Translations under genes and position numbers: made by a program | NCBI GenBank assembly: GCA_038230215.1 | Contig: JBBRNR010000011.1 | Location: 27,990 to 91,989 of the forward strand | Length of the DNA: 64,000 bases | Direction of reading: 5' to 3' | DNA from: DASVRZ01 sp038230215 | Lineage (GTDB): Bacteria; Verrucomicrobiota; Verrucomicrobiia; Chthoniobacterales; DASVRZ01 | The notes under the pieces: generated by a model | What the model was told of the DNA's origin: nothing | The model's database searches: none | What the model saw: only the letters and a program-made list of their open reading frames with translations | Shown: positions 44,194 to 52,738 of the stretch, one piece after another | Layout of the letters: every line of letters begins with the position of its first letter | Position numbering within the stretch: the stretch's first letter is position 1

Positions 44194-45282
44194 ATGAACC
44201 TCTCTGATCCAACACCGATCACCCCCGCAGAGGCGCCTGCGCCGATCTCGACTTCTCCGCGTTTCAAGCTTGCCCAAGAAATTGGCTTGGTAATGGTTGT
44301 GTTGATTCTCGGCGCTGTCCTGGGGATTTACGGCTGGCACGATGCAAGCCCGGGACGGCCCAATGCCTTCCTTAATTTTGACAACCTCATCGATGGAATC
44401 GCCACGCCCATGTCGTATTACGCGATCATGGCAGTCGGGCTGACGATCGTGATTATCACGGGCGGGATCGATATTTCCGTCGGATCCGTTATGGCGCTGG
44501 CTGCCCTCGGAGCAGCGGCGGCGCTACAGATGCTGCCGCCTAATGCGCCCGCCATCCAAGTGTTGCCTGTGGCCATTTTAGTCCCGATCGGAATCGGATT
44601 GATATGCGGGCTGATTAATGGCCTCTTGATCGTCAATCTTTCGCTTCATCCCTTCATCGTAACCCTCGGCACCATGAGCATTTTTCGAGGATTGGCAAAT
44701 GTGCTTCCTACGGAAAAGACATTACCGGCCGCAGGGAAAGTGCTGCCGCCTGCTTTTACCACGGAGTTCATGCGAATTGAGATGTTCGGACTACAGCCCA
44801 TGCCACTGATTATCATGCTTATTTGTATTGGCCTTGGATGGTTTTACTTGCGTATGATGGTCGCGGGTCGCGAGACCTATGCCATCGGTGGCAATGAAGA
44901 GGCGGCGCGTTTCAGCGGCCTGGGGGTCGGCTGGATTAAGTTGCGGACCTACGCCCTATCTGGACTGGCCGCAGGGATTGCTGGCATGGTCTCGTTGGGA
45001 CGTTTCGGCACCGCATCCACCAGCACCGGAACAGGTTATGAACTGACCGTAATCGCAGCAGCGGTTGTCGGCGGCGCAAGTTTGATCGGGGGGCGCGGTA
45101 CCGCCATCGGCGCGTTACTCGGCACTTTGATTATCGCTCTAATCGAAAATGCCATTATTATTTTACGTCTGGCTCAGGAATATCGGCTTGTGATCATCGG
45201 CCTCGCCATCATTGTGGCGGTGTCGCTGGATCGCTTGAGCGATTACATCCGCCAGCGTAGACGCCCGGCCAGCGGGCATTGA
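44194..45282 (+). CDS. Sugar ABC transporter permease (RbsC-like)
   Basis: Inner-membrane permease of a ribose/xylose-type (CUT2) importer, 362 residues, with about 8-10 hydrophobic segments (LIDGIATPMSYYAIMAVGLTIVII and others). The family hallmark GGIDISVGSVMALAALGAA is present, as is GGASLIGGRGTAIGALLGTLIIALIENA in the second half. It is first in the operon permease, binding protein, ATPase; the ATPase usually comes before the permease in this family. Substrate is unknown. A pentose or deoxyhexose is plausible given the rhamnose genes nearby. Confidence 0.9.
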   Translation: MNLSDPTPITPAEAPAPISTSPRFKLAQEIGLVMVVLILGAVLGIYGWHDASPGRPNAFLNFDNLIDGIATPMSYYAIMAVGLTIVIITGGIDISVGSVMALAALGAAAALQMLPPNAPAIQVLPVAILVPIGIGLICGLINGLLIVNLSLHPFIVTLGTMSIFRGLANVLPTEKTLPAAGKVLPPAFTTEFMRIEMFGLQPMPLIIMLICIGLGWFYLRMMVAGRETYAIGGNEEAARFSGLGVGWIKLRTYALSGLAAGIAGMVSLGRFGTASTSTGTGYELTVIAAAVVGGASLIGGRGTAIGALLGTLIIALIENAIIILRLAQEYRLVIIGLAIIVAVSLDRLSDYIRQRRRPASGH

Positions 45283-45324
45283 AAATAATCTGTCAGAACA
45301 AAAAAACACCCCACCAAAAGACCT

Positions 45325-46341
45325 ATGTTAAAACCAAACTCCCTCCTATCACCCATCCTTGTTACCATTGTAGCGACGGCTCTCACCATATCCGGATGTT
45401 CCAAAAAAGCGGAAGTCTCTGATACGAGCGGCAATAGCGGACGGAAGAAAATTCTCATCGGTTTCATTGGCAAAAGTCTGACCAACGACGTTTTTCAAGC
45501 CGCACAGGCAGGGGCGAAAGACGCAGCCCGGGATCTCCAATCGAAATATAATGTCGATATCGACATAGAAATTCGAACCCCCAATGATGAAGACGCCACC
45601 AAACAGGCTGAGGCCGTCGAGGCGCTAATTCGGATGGGAGCACAGGGCATCGCCATTTCCTGCTCAGAGGCAAATACCCTCACGCCTTCAATTGATAAGG
45701 CTGTGTCCAAAGGTGTTGCCGTTGTCTGCTTCGATTCCGATGCTCCCAAAAGTAAACGTTTTGCCTACTACGGCACCGACGACAAATTGTGCGGTGAAGT
45801 CATCATGACTGCCGTGGCGAAGGCGATGGGTGAAAAAGGCACGGTTGCGATTCTCGGCGGAAATCAAAGCGCCCCGAATCTTCAGAACCGTGTCGCTGGA
45901 GCCAAGGACGCAGTGGCCAAATTTCCGGGCATGAAATTGAACAACCCCGGCGTATTCTACCACGTCGAGACGCCCGAAAAATCGGCTGAAGCCGTCCAGA
46001 ACGCTCAAAATGCGAATCCGGGAATTCAAGGCTGGGCCTTCATTGGTGGCTGGCCCCTCTTCACTGCGGATGCGCTGAAATGGCAACCCGGTTCCATCAA
46101 GGTCGTCTCCTGCGATGCGCTACCAGCCCAGCTTAATTATCTCCGGACAGGGCATGTGGACGCGCTTTACGCACAGGACTGTTACGGATGGGGCACTAAG
46201 TCCATGGACCTTCTCCTAAACAAAATTGTTAATAATGTGACCCCTCCCGAGACAAAAATCGTGGATCCATTGACCAAGGTAACCAAAGAAAATGTCGATG
46301 AATTCGGAAAAAACTGGGAGAAATGGCTCGGAAAAAAATAG
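45325..46341 (+). CDS. Sugar ABC transporter substrate-binding lipoprotein
   Basis: Periplasmic binding protein of the ribose-binding (peripla_BP_4) family, 338 residues. A lipobox is visible: LTISGCSK, giving Cys at about 25, so it is a lipoprotein. The mature protein has two lobes starting KILIGFIGKSLTNDVF and includes AISCSEANTLTPSIDKA and VVCFDSDAPKSKR. It sits 42 bases after the permease and 3 bases before the ATPase. Ligand cannot be read from sequence. Confidence 0.9.
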   Translation: MLKPNSLLSPILVTIVATALTISGCSKKAEVSDTSGNSGRKKILIGFIGKSLTNDVFQAAQAGAKDAARDLQSKYNVDIDIEIRTPNDEDATKQAEAVEALIRMGAQGIAISCSEANTLTPSIDKAVSKGVAVVCFDSDAPKSKRFAYYGTDDKLCGEVIMTAVAKAMGEKGTVAILGGNQSAPNLQNRVAGAKDAVAKFPGMKLNNPGVFYHVETPEKSAEAVQNAQNANPGIQGWAFIGGWPLFTADALKWQPGSIKVVSCDALPAQLNYLRTGHVDALYAQDCYGWGTKSMDLLLNKIVNNVTPPETKIVDPLTKVTKENVDEFGKNWEKWLGKK

Positions 46342-46344
46342 TTC

Positions 46345-47853
46345 ATGCCGGACCTGACTTATATTCAGTTTCGTGACATCACGAAAACCTTCGGAGGCGT
46401 TACTGCCTTGCGGGACGTAACGCTGTCCATTCCTCGCGGGGAATGCCACGGGTTGATGGGCGAAAATGGCGCAGGCAAATCGACATTAGGCAAGGTGCTG
46501 GCCGGTATTTACAAGCCGGACAGCGGTGAAATGATTATTGATGGAGAGCGCCACGTCTTTTCCTCCCCAGGAGATGCTATGGAGGCTGGAGTGGCCATGG
46601 TTCACCAGGAACTTGCGTTTTGCGCCGACTTAAGCGTTGCGGAAAACCTATCGATGGGGCGCTATCCGAAGCGGTTCGGTATGGTGGATCGGGCGGAGAT
46701 GGGGCGTCGCGCAGAGAAACTTCTCGCTGGGATCGGAGTGATTCTGGATGTGTGGAAACCAATGCGCGATCTTTCCACCGCCCAGGAACAACTCGTGCAG
46801 ATCGCCGCCGCCGTCGGCACCGATCCACGAATCATCGTCTTCGACGAGCCGACCAGTTCGCTCGCCGAACCTGACGCACAAAATCTTTTCCGGCTCATCG
46901 AAGAGCTCAAGACTCGCGGTATCACGATGATCTACGTTTCGCATCGCATGCCAGAACTCTTTCGACTGTGTGACAAGATCAGTGTCCTCCGCGACGGCAG
47001 ATACGCTGGCACTCTGACCAGGGAAGAAATGACTCAGGACGCGGTTGTACAGCTAATGATCGGTCGGAGTGTGGAGGATTACTTCCCTCAACATCTTTCC
47101 ACAAACCTCGGCGAGGTCAGGTTAAACGTGGAAAACCTTTCTTCGCCAGGACGGTTTCAGGACATTTCCTTCAGTATTCGCGCTGGCGAAATTGTTGGCT
47201 TTGCTGGTCTCGTCGGTGCTGGCCGCAGCGAAATAGCCAAGGCTATCTTCGGACTCGATGCGCGCGTTACAGGAGTCGTCAAACTGGATGGCGAACGCCT
47301 CCCCGCAGGATCCATAAAAGCCTCCATGCGTGCAGGTATTGGGTTGGTTCCCGAGGATCGCAAACGTCAGGGTTGCGTGCTCGGCATGCCCTGTCGCGCC
47401 AATATCAGTATGGCTTTACTCGATCGACTGCGGAAAGCGGGCATGTTAGATAGGACCCAGGAAAAGCAGGTCGCGGCGCAATATTTCCAGCAGCTCCGGG
47501 TCAAGGCGGCCTCTCTCGATGCGCCAGTCAACTCCCTCAGCGGCGGCAATCAACAGAAAATCGTTTTGGCTAAATGGCTGGCGCGTAGTGGCAAGGTGCT
47601 GATTGTCGATGAGCCAACTCGCGGGGTGGATGTGGGTGCAAAAGCAGCAATCCACGCACTCATCGACGAACTGGCACAGCAAGGACTTGCGATTATGCTG
47701 ATTTCTTCGGAGCTTCCCGAAGTGATCAATCTTTCCACCCGTGTCATTGTCATGCGCGAAGGCTGCATCGTAGGAGAGCTTTCGCGGGAAGAAGCCACTC
47801 AAGAAGCCATTTTGCGTCTGATGGCTGGCGCTCCCTCTGCAACAGTGCTTTAA
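46345..47853 (+). CDS. Sugar ABC transporter ATP-binding protein (RbsA-like, two ABC domains)
   Basis: A 502-residue duplicated ATPase. Domain 1: Walker A GENGAGKST and Walker B IIVFDEPTSSLAE, with an altered signature LSTAQEQLVQ in place of LSGG. Domain 2: degenerate Walker A GLVGAGRSE, complete signature LSGGNQQKIVL and Walker B VLIVDEPTRGVDV. This asymmetry is normal in RbsA/MglA/XylG proteins. It closes the three-gene operon and converges on the second ABC operon, with 39 bases between stops. Confidence 0.95.
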   Translation: MPDLTYIQFRDITKTFGGVTALRDVTLSIPRGECHGLMGENGAGKSTLGKVLAGIYKPDSGEMIIDGERHVFSSPGDAMEAGVAMVHQELAFCADLSVAENLSMGRYPKRFGMVDRAEMGRRAEKLLAGIGVILDVWKPMRDLSTAQEQLVQIAAAVGTDPRIIVFDEPTSSLAEPDAQNLFRLIEELKTRGITMIYVSHRMPELFRLCDKISVLRDGRYAGTLTREEMTQDAVVQLMIGRSVEDYFPQHLSTNLGEVRLNVENLSSPGRFQDISFSIRAGEIVGFAGLVGAGRSEIAKAIFGLDARVTGVVKLDGERLPAGSIKASMRAGIGLVPEDRKRQGCVLGMPCRANISMALLDRLRKAGMLDRTQEKQVAAQYFQQLRVKAASLDAPVNSLSGGNQQKIVLAKWLARSGKVLIVDEPTRGVDVGAKAAIHALIDELAQQGLAIMLISSELPEVINLSTRVIVMREGCIVGELSREEATQEAILRLMAGAPSATVL

Positions 47854-47892
47854 CTTCTGGAAGCCATCGGAAGGTTATAGTAGCCGGATAAG

Positions 47893-48855
47893 CTACGTGC
47901 GACCTTTTCCAGAGATGGTTTTTTGCAGGACGATGAACAGCAGCAACAGCACCCCGATGGCGATCTTCGTCCACCAAGTATTCAGGTTTCCTTGAAAAGT
48001 AATCAGCGTCTGAATGAGACCTAGAATTAACACACCCATCAGCGTACCAGCGACAAAACCCACGCCTCCCGTGAGGAGCGTTCCGCCAATGACCACCGCC
48101 GCGATGGCATCAAGCTCCAGTCCAACGAACGACGCCGGATTCCCCGACTGCATGTAGAAGGTGGAGACACAGCCTGCCAGCGCGGAAAAGAATCCGGCCA
48201 AGGCGTAAATGCCGATCTTGGTGCCACCGACCGGCACGCCCATCAGAAACGCGGAGGTTTCGCTGGAACCAATCGCGTAAACGTTGCGTCCGAAACGCGT
48301 GTAAACGCAAACGTAGGTTGCCACCAGCACGACCGCGATCAAACAAATCGCGGTGAATGGAATCGCAATGCGCGGCGCAAGTTGGATGGAGAGCCCACGG
48401 ATGGTCTGTTGATAGAAGCTGTGTTTGATCGCCAGCGATTCCTGGCGCACGACGAACGCCAGGCCGCGCATCAAGAACATGCCGCCCAGCGTGACGAGAA
48501 ACGGCGGCAAATCAAAAAAACGTATGAGACTCCCCTGCGCCGCTCCGAAGAGGGTTCCAACGAGGAGTGCGAGTAGAATCGCCACCAGCGGCGGCACGCC
48601 ACTGGAGATCGTCGTGGCGATAAAAATGCCTATAAACGCAATGACCGCGCCGACGGAAAGATCAATGCCGCCAGACAAAATGACAAACGTTGCGCCAACT
48701 GCGGCAATGCCGAGAAAGGCGTTGTCGCCGAATAAATTCACGATCACGCGCAGAGAGATGAAGTTGGGGAAAAGCACGCATCCGAGCACATACAACGCAA
48801 TCATTACCAGCGCCGTCGCTGCAGAAGGAATGTATTTGGGATTGAGACGATTCAT
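47893..48855 (-). CDS. yjfF: Sugar ABC transporter permease YjfF-like
   Basis: A 320-residue CUT2 permease with multiple membrane segments. Family motifs are visible in the first half (VILSGGIDLSVGAVIAFIGIF) and second half (GGTLLTGGVGFVAGTLMGVLILG). It is last in the operon ytfQ, ytfR, ytfT, yjfF, and its ATG overlaps the ytfT stop by 4 bases. In E. coli this set imports galactofuranose; the substrate here could differ. No terminator is seen after it. Confidence 0.9.
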   Translation of the reverse strand: MNRLNPKYIPSAATALVMIALYVLGCVLFPNFISLRVIVNLFGDNAFLGIAAVGATFVILSGGIDLSVGAVIAFIGIFIATTISSGVPPLVAILLALLVGTLFGAAQGSLIRFFDLPPFLVTLGGMFLMRGLAFVVRQESLAIKHSFYQQTIRGLSIQLAPRIAIPFTAICLIAVVLVATYVCVYTRFGRNVYAIGSSETSAFLMGVPVGGTKIGIYALAGFFSALAGCVSTFYMQSGNPASFVGLELDAIAAVVIGGTLLTGGVGFVAGTLMGVLILGLIQTLITFQGNLNTWWTKIAIGVLLLLFIVLQKTISGKGRT

Positions 48856-49925
48856 GATGCAGCCTCAAATTTTGGCGCAGGGGTGGCCATATTTTTGCGC
48901 GGAAAAAGTTTCGAGAGATAGCGCCGCGCCTTTTCACTTTGCAAAAGACAAACCGCGAGGACGACAATCGCCTTCGGCACCGGCGCGATGTCCGCGCTAA
49001 CGTTGCGTGCATACATCGTGGTCGTGAGCGTTTGGATGAGTAGTGCGCCGACGATGGAGCCGAGTAAGTAAAAGCGGCCGCCGGTCAATGCGGTGCCGCC
49101 AATGACCACGGCGAGAATGGCATCCAACTCCGCGTAAAGCCCGGCGTGGTTCGCGTCCGCACTTTTGATTTCCGACGCAGCGACCAGCCCGGCAAGCCCC
49201 GCACAAAAACCGGCAAAAACGTAGGCGGTAAATTTTACAAACCGCGAGTTCACTCCGGCGTAACGGCTTGCTACGTCGTTGTCGCCCACTGCTTCAATGA
49301 ACAACCCGAGCGCTGTGCCACGCGTGAGCGCATACGTGAGCGCGAGCAGGACGAGCACAAGTGTGCAGGTAAAGGGCAGACCGAACAAATAACCATTCGC
49401 GATGAAAACCAGTGTGGGATCAGTAAAGTTGATGACCTGTCCTTCGCTAATGAGCTGCGCGATGCCGCGTCCCGCGACCATTAATATCAAAGTCGCAACA
49501 ATAGGCTGGATGCCGATGCCTGCGACGAGCAAGCCATTCCAGGCCCCAAGTCCTACCGAGACGAGAACCGCAATGAGCATCGCGACTCCGGGAGATAGAT
49601 TGTGGACAGCGACGGCTTGCGCAAGAACGGCCCCTGCGACGGCAATGACCGCACCTACGGACAAATCCACGCCGCCGGTAGCGATGACCAGCGTCATTCC
49701 CAGCGCCACCAGCATCACGATGCCACCATGTTTTAGAATATCAATGAGCGTGCCGTAGAGATGCCCTTCCCTCAACTCCAGTTTAAAAAAACCAGGCGTT
49801 AATAACTGGTTAAATAACAACAAAAGCGCCAGTGCCAGGAGCGGCCAGAAAATACGCAGCTTCCGCGTGAAAAAAAGCAACGCGGCGAATACCACCCAGA
49901 ACAAAATGATAGAAAAACTAAGCAT
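48852..49925 (-). CDS. ytfT: Sugar ABC transporter permease YtfT-like
   Basis: A 357-residue CUT2 permease from the ATG at 49925 (MLSFSIILFWVVFAALL), which overlaps the ytfR stop by 8 bases. An in-frame ATG at 49961 would add a 12-residue basic stretch inside ytfR. Core motifs are LVIATGGVDLSVGAVIAVAGAV and GGTALTGGRFYLLGSIVGALLIQ. It pairs with YjfF to form a heterodimeric channel, as expected for this transporter type. Confidence 0.9.
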   Translation of the reverse strand: MLSFSIILFWVVFAALLFFTRKLRIFWPLLALALLLLFNQLLTPGFFKLELREGHLYGTLIDILKHGGIVMLVALGMTLVIATGGVDLSVGAVIAVAGAVLAQAVAVHNLSPGVAMLIAVLVSVGLGAWNGLLVAGIGIQPIVATLILMVAGRGIAQLISEGQVINFTDPTLVFIANGYLFGLPFTCTLVLVLLALTYALTRGTALGLFIEAVGDNDVASRYAGVNSRFVKFTAYVFAGFCAGLAGLVAASEIKSADANHAGLYAELDAILAVVIGGTALTGGRFYLLGSIVGALLIQTLTTTMYARNVSADIAPVPKAIVVLAVCLLQSEKARRYLSKLFPRKNMATPAPKFEAAS

Positions 49926-51453
49926 GGAGGACGGCCTTCGTTTCCGCAGTCGGCGCGGCAATTTGACTCATGATGGCGTGCTCGGTAATGGCCTCACCAA
50001 TCAATTCTCCAACCTTTTTGCGGTCGCGCAAAATAATGACTCGTTGGCTCGTGCGCACGACTTCCTCCAGTTCGGAGCTGATGAACAAAATCGCCAGCCC
50101 CTCGCGGCGGAGATCGCTAATGAGCTTTTCGATTTCCGCCTTCGCGCCGACATCAATGCCGCGCGTCGGCTCATCAAGGATGATGAGCCGCGGTTCAGTC
50201 GCCAGCCACCGTCCCAGCAAGACTTTTTGTTGATTGCCGCCGCTCAGGTTTTTGATGAGCTGCTCCGGGCCGGGGGTTTTCACGCGGAGCGCTTTGATGA
50301 ATTTGTCGGCCAGTTCATCTTGCTTGGCTCGTGAGAGCTTAGCCCATGCGCCGCGGCTGGCCTGGAGTGCCAGTACGATATTTTCACGGATGGACAGATT
50401 GGGGATAATGCCATCTACTTTTCGATCTTCTGCGGTAAACGCGAGCCGACGACGAATCGCGTCTCGGGGCGACGAAATGTTCACACGCTCACCGTCCAGA
50501 AACATTTCACCGGAGTCTGGCTTATCCACTCCAAAAATGATTCGCGCTGTCTCGGTGCGCCCAGAGCCGAGAAGCCCGGCCAGCCCCACCACCTCGCCTG
50601 GGCGAATGCTTAAATCGAGCGGCGCGATCGACCCTTTCCGCCCGAAGTTTTTTATCTCCAGAAATGGCTTGTCTTCGCGAATGATGTGCGTGCCAGGGTC
50701 ATGGTTTTCCATTGCTGCGACATCCTTCGCATCCTTGCCGATCATACGCGCGACCAGCTCCAAACGCGGCAACTCTGCCGTGAGATATTCGCCAACAAGT
50801 TCGCCGTTGCGCAATACGGTAATGTGGTCTGTGACTGAATAAACCTGATCCATGAAGTGCGTGACGAAGACAATACCGAGCCCATCGTCGCGCAGCTTGC
50901 GAATGACTTTGAAAAGTTCACTGACTTCGCGCTCATCGAGGCTGGAGGTGGGCTCGTCGAGGATGAGCAGCTTGGCGGAGACATCCATCGCGCGGGCCAG
51001 CGCGACCATCTGCTGAATGGCGATTGAGCAGGACCCTAATTGCCGCGACGGATCGAGATCCAATTCTAGCCGGGCCAGTGCCTCTTTCGCGCGCTGCATG
51101 ATCGCGCCCCAGCGTATCTTGCCGAACGTGGTCGGCTGACGGCCGAGGCAAATATTTTCGGCCACGGAGAGATCGGGGATGAGATTGACTTCCTGATACA
51201 CGGTGCTGATGCCACACGCCTCCGCCTCCTGCGGGCTATTTGGGAAAATCTCTCTTCCGGCCAATTTCGTCCCGCCCGCGTCGCGTTCATAAACGCCCGT
51301 CAACACTTTGATCAGCGTGCTTTTGCCTGCGCCATTTTCACCCATCAGCGCGTGGATCTCCCCACGCCTGACGGTAAAATCCACGCTCGAGAGCGCACGC
51401 ACGCCCGGGAAACTCTTCGACAATCCCCGCACGTCGAGCAATGAGTCATTCAT
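49918..51453 (-). CDS. ytfR: Sugar ABC transporter ATP-binding protein YtfR-like
   Basis: A 511-residue protein with two ABC domains. Domain 1 has Walker A GENGAGKST and Walker B LLILDEPTSSLDE. Domain 2 has a degenerate Walker A region GLLGSGRTE, signature LSGGNQQKVLL and Walker B LIILDEPTRGIDV. It follows ytfQ by 21 bases. Sequence layout matches MglA/RbsA-type ATPases. Confidence 0.93.
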   Translation of the reverse strand: MNDSLLDVRGLSKSFPGVRALSSVDFTVRRGEIHALMGENGAGKSTLIKVLTGVYERDAGGTKLAGREIFPNSPQEAEACGISTVYQEVNLIPDLSVAENICLGRQPTTFGKIRWGAIMQRAKEALARLELDLDPSRQLGSCSIAIQQMVALARAMDVSAKLLILDEPTSSLDEREVSELFKVIRKLRDDGLGIVFVTHFMDQVYSVTDHITVLRNGELVGEYLTAELPRLELVARMIGKDAKDVAAMENHDPGTHIIREDKPFLEIKNFGRKGSIAPLDLSIRPGEVVGLAGLLGSGRTETARIIFGVDKPDSGEMFLDGERVNISSPRDAIRRRLAFTAEDRKVDGIIPNLSIRENIVLALQASRGAWAKLSRAKQDELADKFIKALRVKTPGPEQLIKNLSGGNQQKVLLGRWLATEPRLIILDEPTRGIDVGAKAEIEKLISDLRREGLAILFISSELEEVVRTSQRVIILRDRKKVGELIGEAITEHAIMSQIAAPTAETKAVLHA

Positions 51454-51474
51454 TCGTCAACGCCCGTAATGGTA

Positions 51475-52446
51475 TCAGTATTTGCGGTTCGGCAATTCCG
51501 CCGCGGCTTTCGATTGATCGAACACGCCTTCCTTTACCTCGATCCGTTTCGGCAAATCTTTCTTTGACATCACAGCTTCCACCGCGTCGAAAAGCTGCGA
51601 ACCGATGAGCGGGTTGCACTCCACCGTGCAATTCATCTTTCCAGCAGCCATCGCCTCAAATGCGCCCTTCACTCCATCGATCGAAACGATGGTGATATCC
51701 GTGCCCGGCTTCACCCCAGCCTCTTCCATCGCTTGAATCGCACCGAGCGCCATATCGTCATTGTGAGCAAAAAGAGCGATGATTTGTTTCGCTTCGGGAG
51801 ATTTCAAAAATGATTCCATCACTTCTTTGCCTTTGGCCCGGGTGAAATCCCCGCTCTGGGACTTGATGATTTTCATGTCGGGAAATTTTGAAATGGCCTC
51901 TTCAAAACCTTTCTTGCGATCCACCGCCGGAGCCGATCCAGGCGTGCCGACCAACTCTGCAATCTGCGCTTTGCCGCCGGTTTTTTCTGCGAGCCATTGC
52001 CCGGCTCGATGTCCTTCTTCAACGAAGTCCGAACCGATAAATGTGACGTAAAGCGAAGGATCGCTGACATCCACCGTGCGGTCCGTAAGAATCACTGGGA
52101 TACCCGCCTGTTTGATCTCCTGCAACACCGGTTCCCAGCCTGTCTCGACCACCGGCGAAAATGCGATCACATCAACGCCCTGTGCGATGAACGAGCGTAG
52201 TGCCTTGATCTGATTTTCCTGCTTTTGCTGGGCATCGGAAAACTGGAGGTTGATGCCGCGCTTTGCGGCTTCGTCCTTAATTGATTGTGTGTTGGCCGTG
52301 CGCCAGGCGCTTTCGGCACCGATCTGCGAAAAGCCAACGGTGAGTTTCTTGCCAGCGCCAGGGGTCTGGCCAGGTTCTCTTTCTTTTTTGCCGCAGCCGG
52401 AAAGAGCAATGAGAAGTGCGCTGGTGATGATGGTAAGTTTGTTCAT
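51475..52446 (-). CDS. ytfQ: Sugar-binding lipoprotein YtfQ-like
   Basis: Periplasmic binding protein of 323 residues from ATG 52446 (MNKLTIITSALLIALSGCG, lipobox Cys at about 18). It strongly resembles E. coli YtfQ, the galactofuranose-binding protein: shared stretches include QQKQENQIKA, TGWEPVL, DRKKGFEEAI and SQSGDFTR followed by KGKEVMESF. This is the best evidence that the operon is of the galactofuranose type. It is the first gene of the operon, with a TATAAT-type -10 about 45 bases upstream and no recognisable ribosome binding site. Confidence 0.92.
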   Translation of the reverse strand: MNKLTIITSALLIALSGCGKKEREPGQTPGAGKKLTVGFSQIGAESAWRTANTQSIKDEAAKRGINLQFSDAQQKQENQIKALRSFIAQGVDVIAFSPVVETGWEPVLQEIKQAGIPVILTDRTVDVSDPSLYVTFIGSDFVEEGHRAGQWLAEKTGGKAQIAELVGTPGSAPAVDRKKGFEEAISKFPDMKIIKSQSGDFTRAKGKEVMESFLKSPEAKQIIALFAHNDDMALGAIQAMEEAGVKPGTDITIVSIDGVKGAFEAMAAGKMNCTVECNPLIGSQLFDAVEAVMSKKDLPKRIEVKEGVFDQSKAAAELPNRKY

Positions 52447-52489
52447 GTTTGTTAGATATAGTTGTTCAAAGGGTATGGGGGTAGAAACT

Positions 52490-52541
52490 ATTATAGACGT
52501 TGGCTTCGTTAGTAAACAGTAATTGCGAGAGAAGTGCACTT
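52490..52541 (-). promoter_or_regulatory. Candidate promoter and palindromic operator of ytfQRT-yjfF
   Basis: On the minus strand a perfect -10 hexamer TATAAT lies at 52490-52495, about 44 bases upstream of the ytfQ ATG. The matching -35 is weak (TGTTTA at 52513-52518, 17-base spacing). A perfect 10-bp palindrome AAGTGCACTT lies at 52532-52541, just upstream of the -35. The placement suits a sugar-responsive regulator site, but the regulator is unknown. The remaining bases to 52738 hold no visible gene. Confidence 0.4.
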
Positions 52542-52738
52542 GTCTTCACGATTGCATAAGGAATGCGAACCGAAACCTACGCGACACTTTTTATGAGTCA
52601 GGGTTGCCGATCTTGCCGGGGGCGTTTGGGAACCACGTAATAGGGATTTCGAAGGCAATCTTTTCATATTTCTGAAGTCACGCCGTCGTCCCGCTAGGCG
52701 TTACAAAACAAGCTCTCGTTTCTACGGTGAAACGAATC

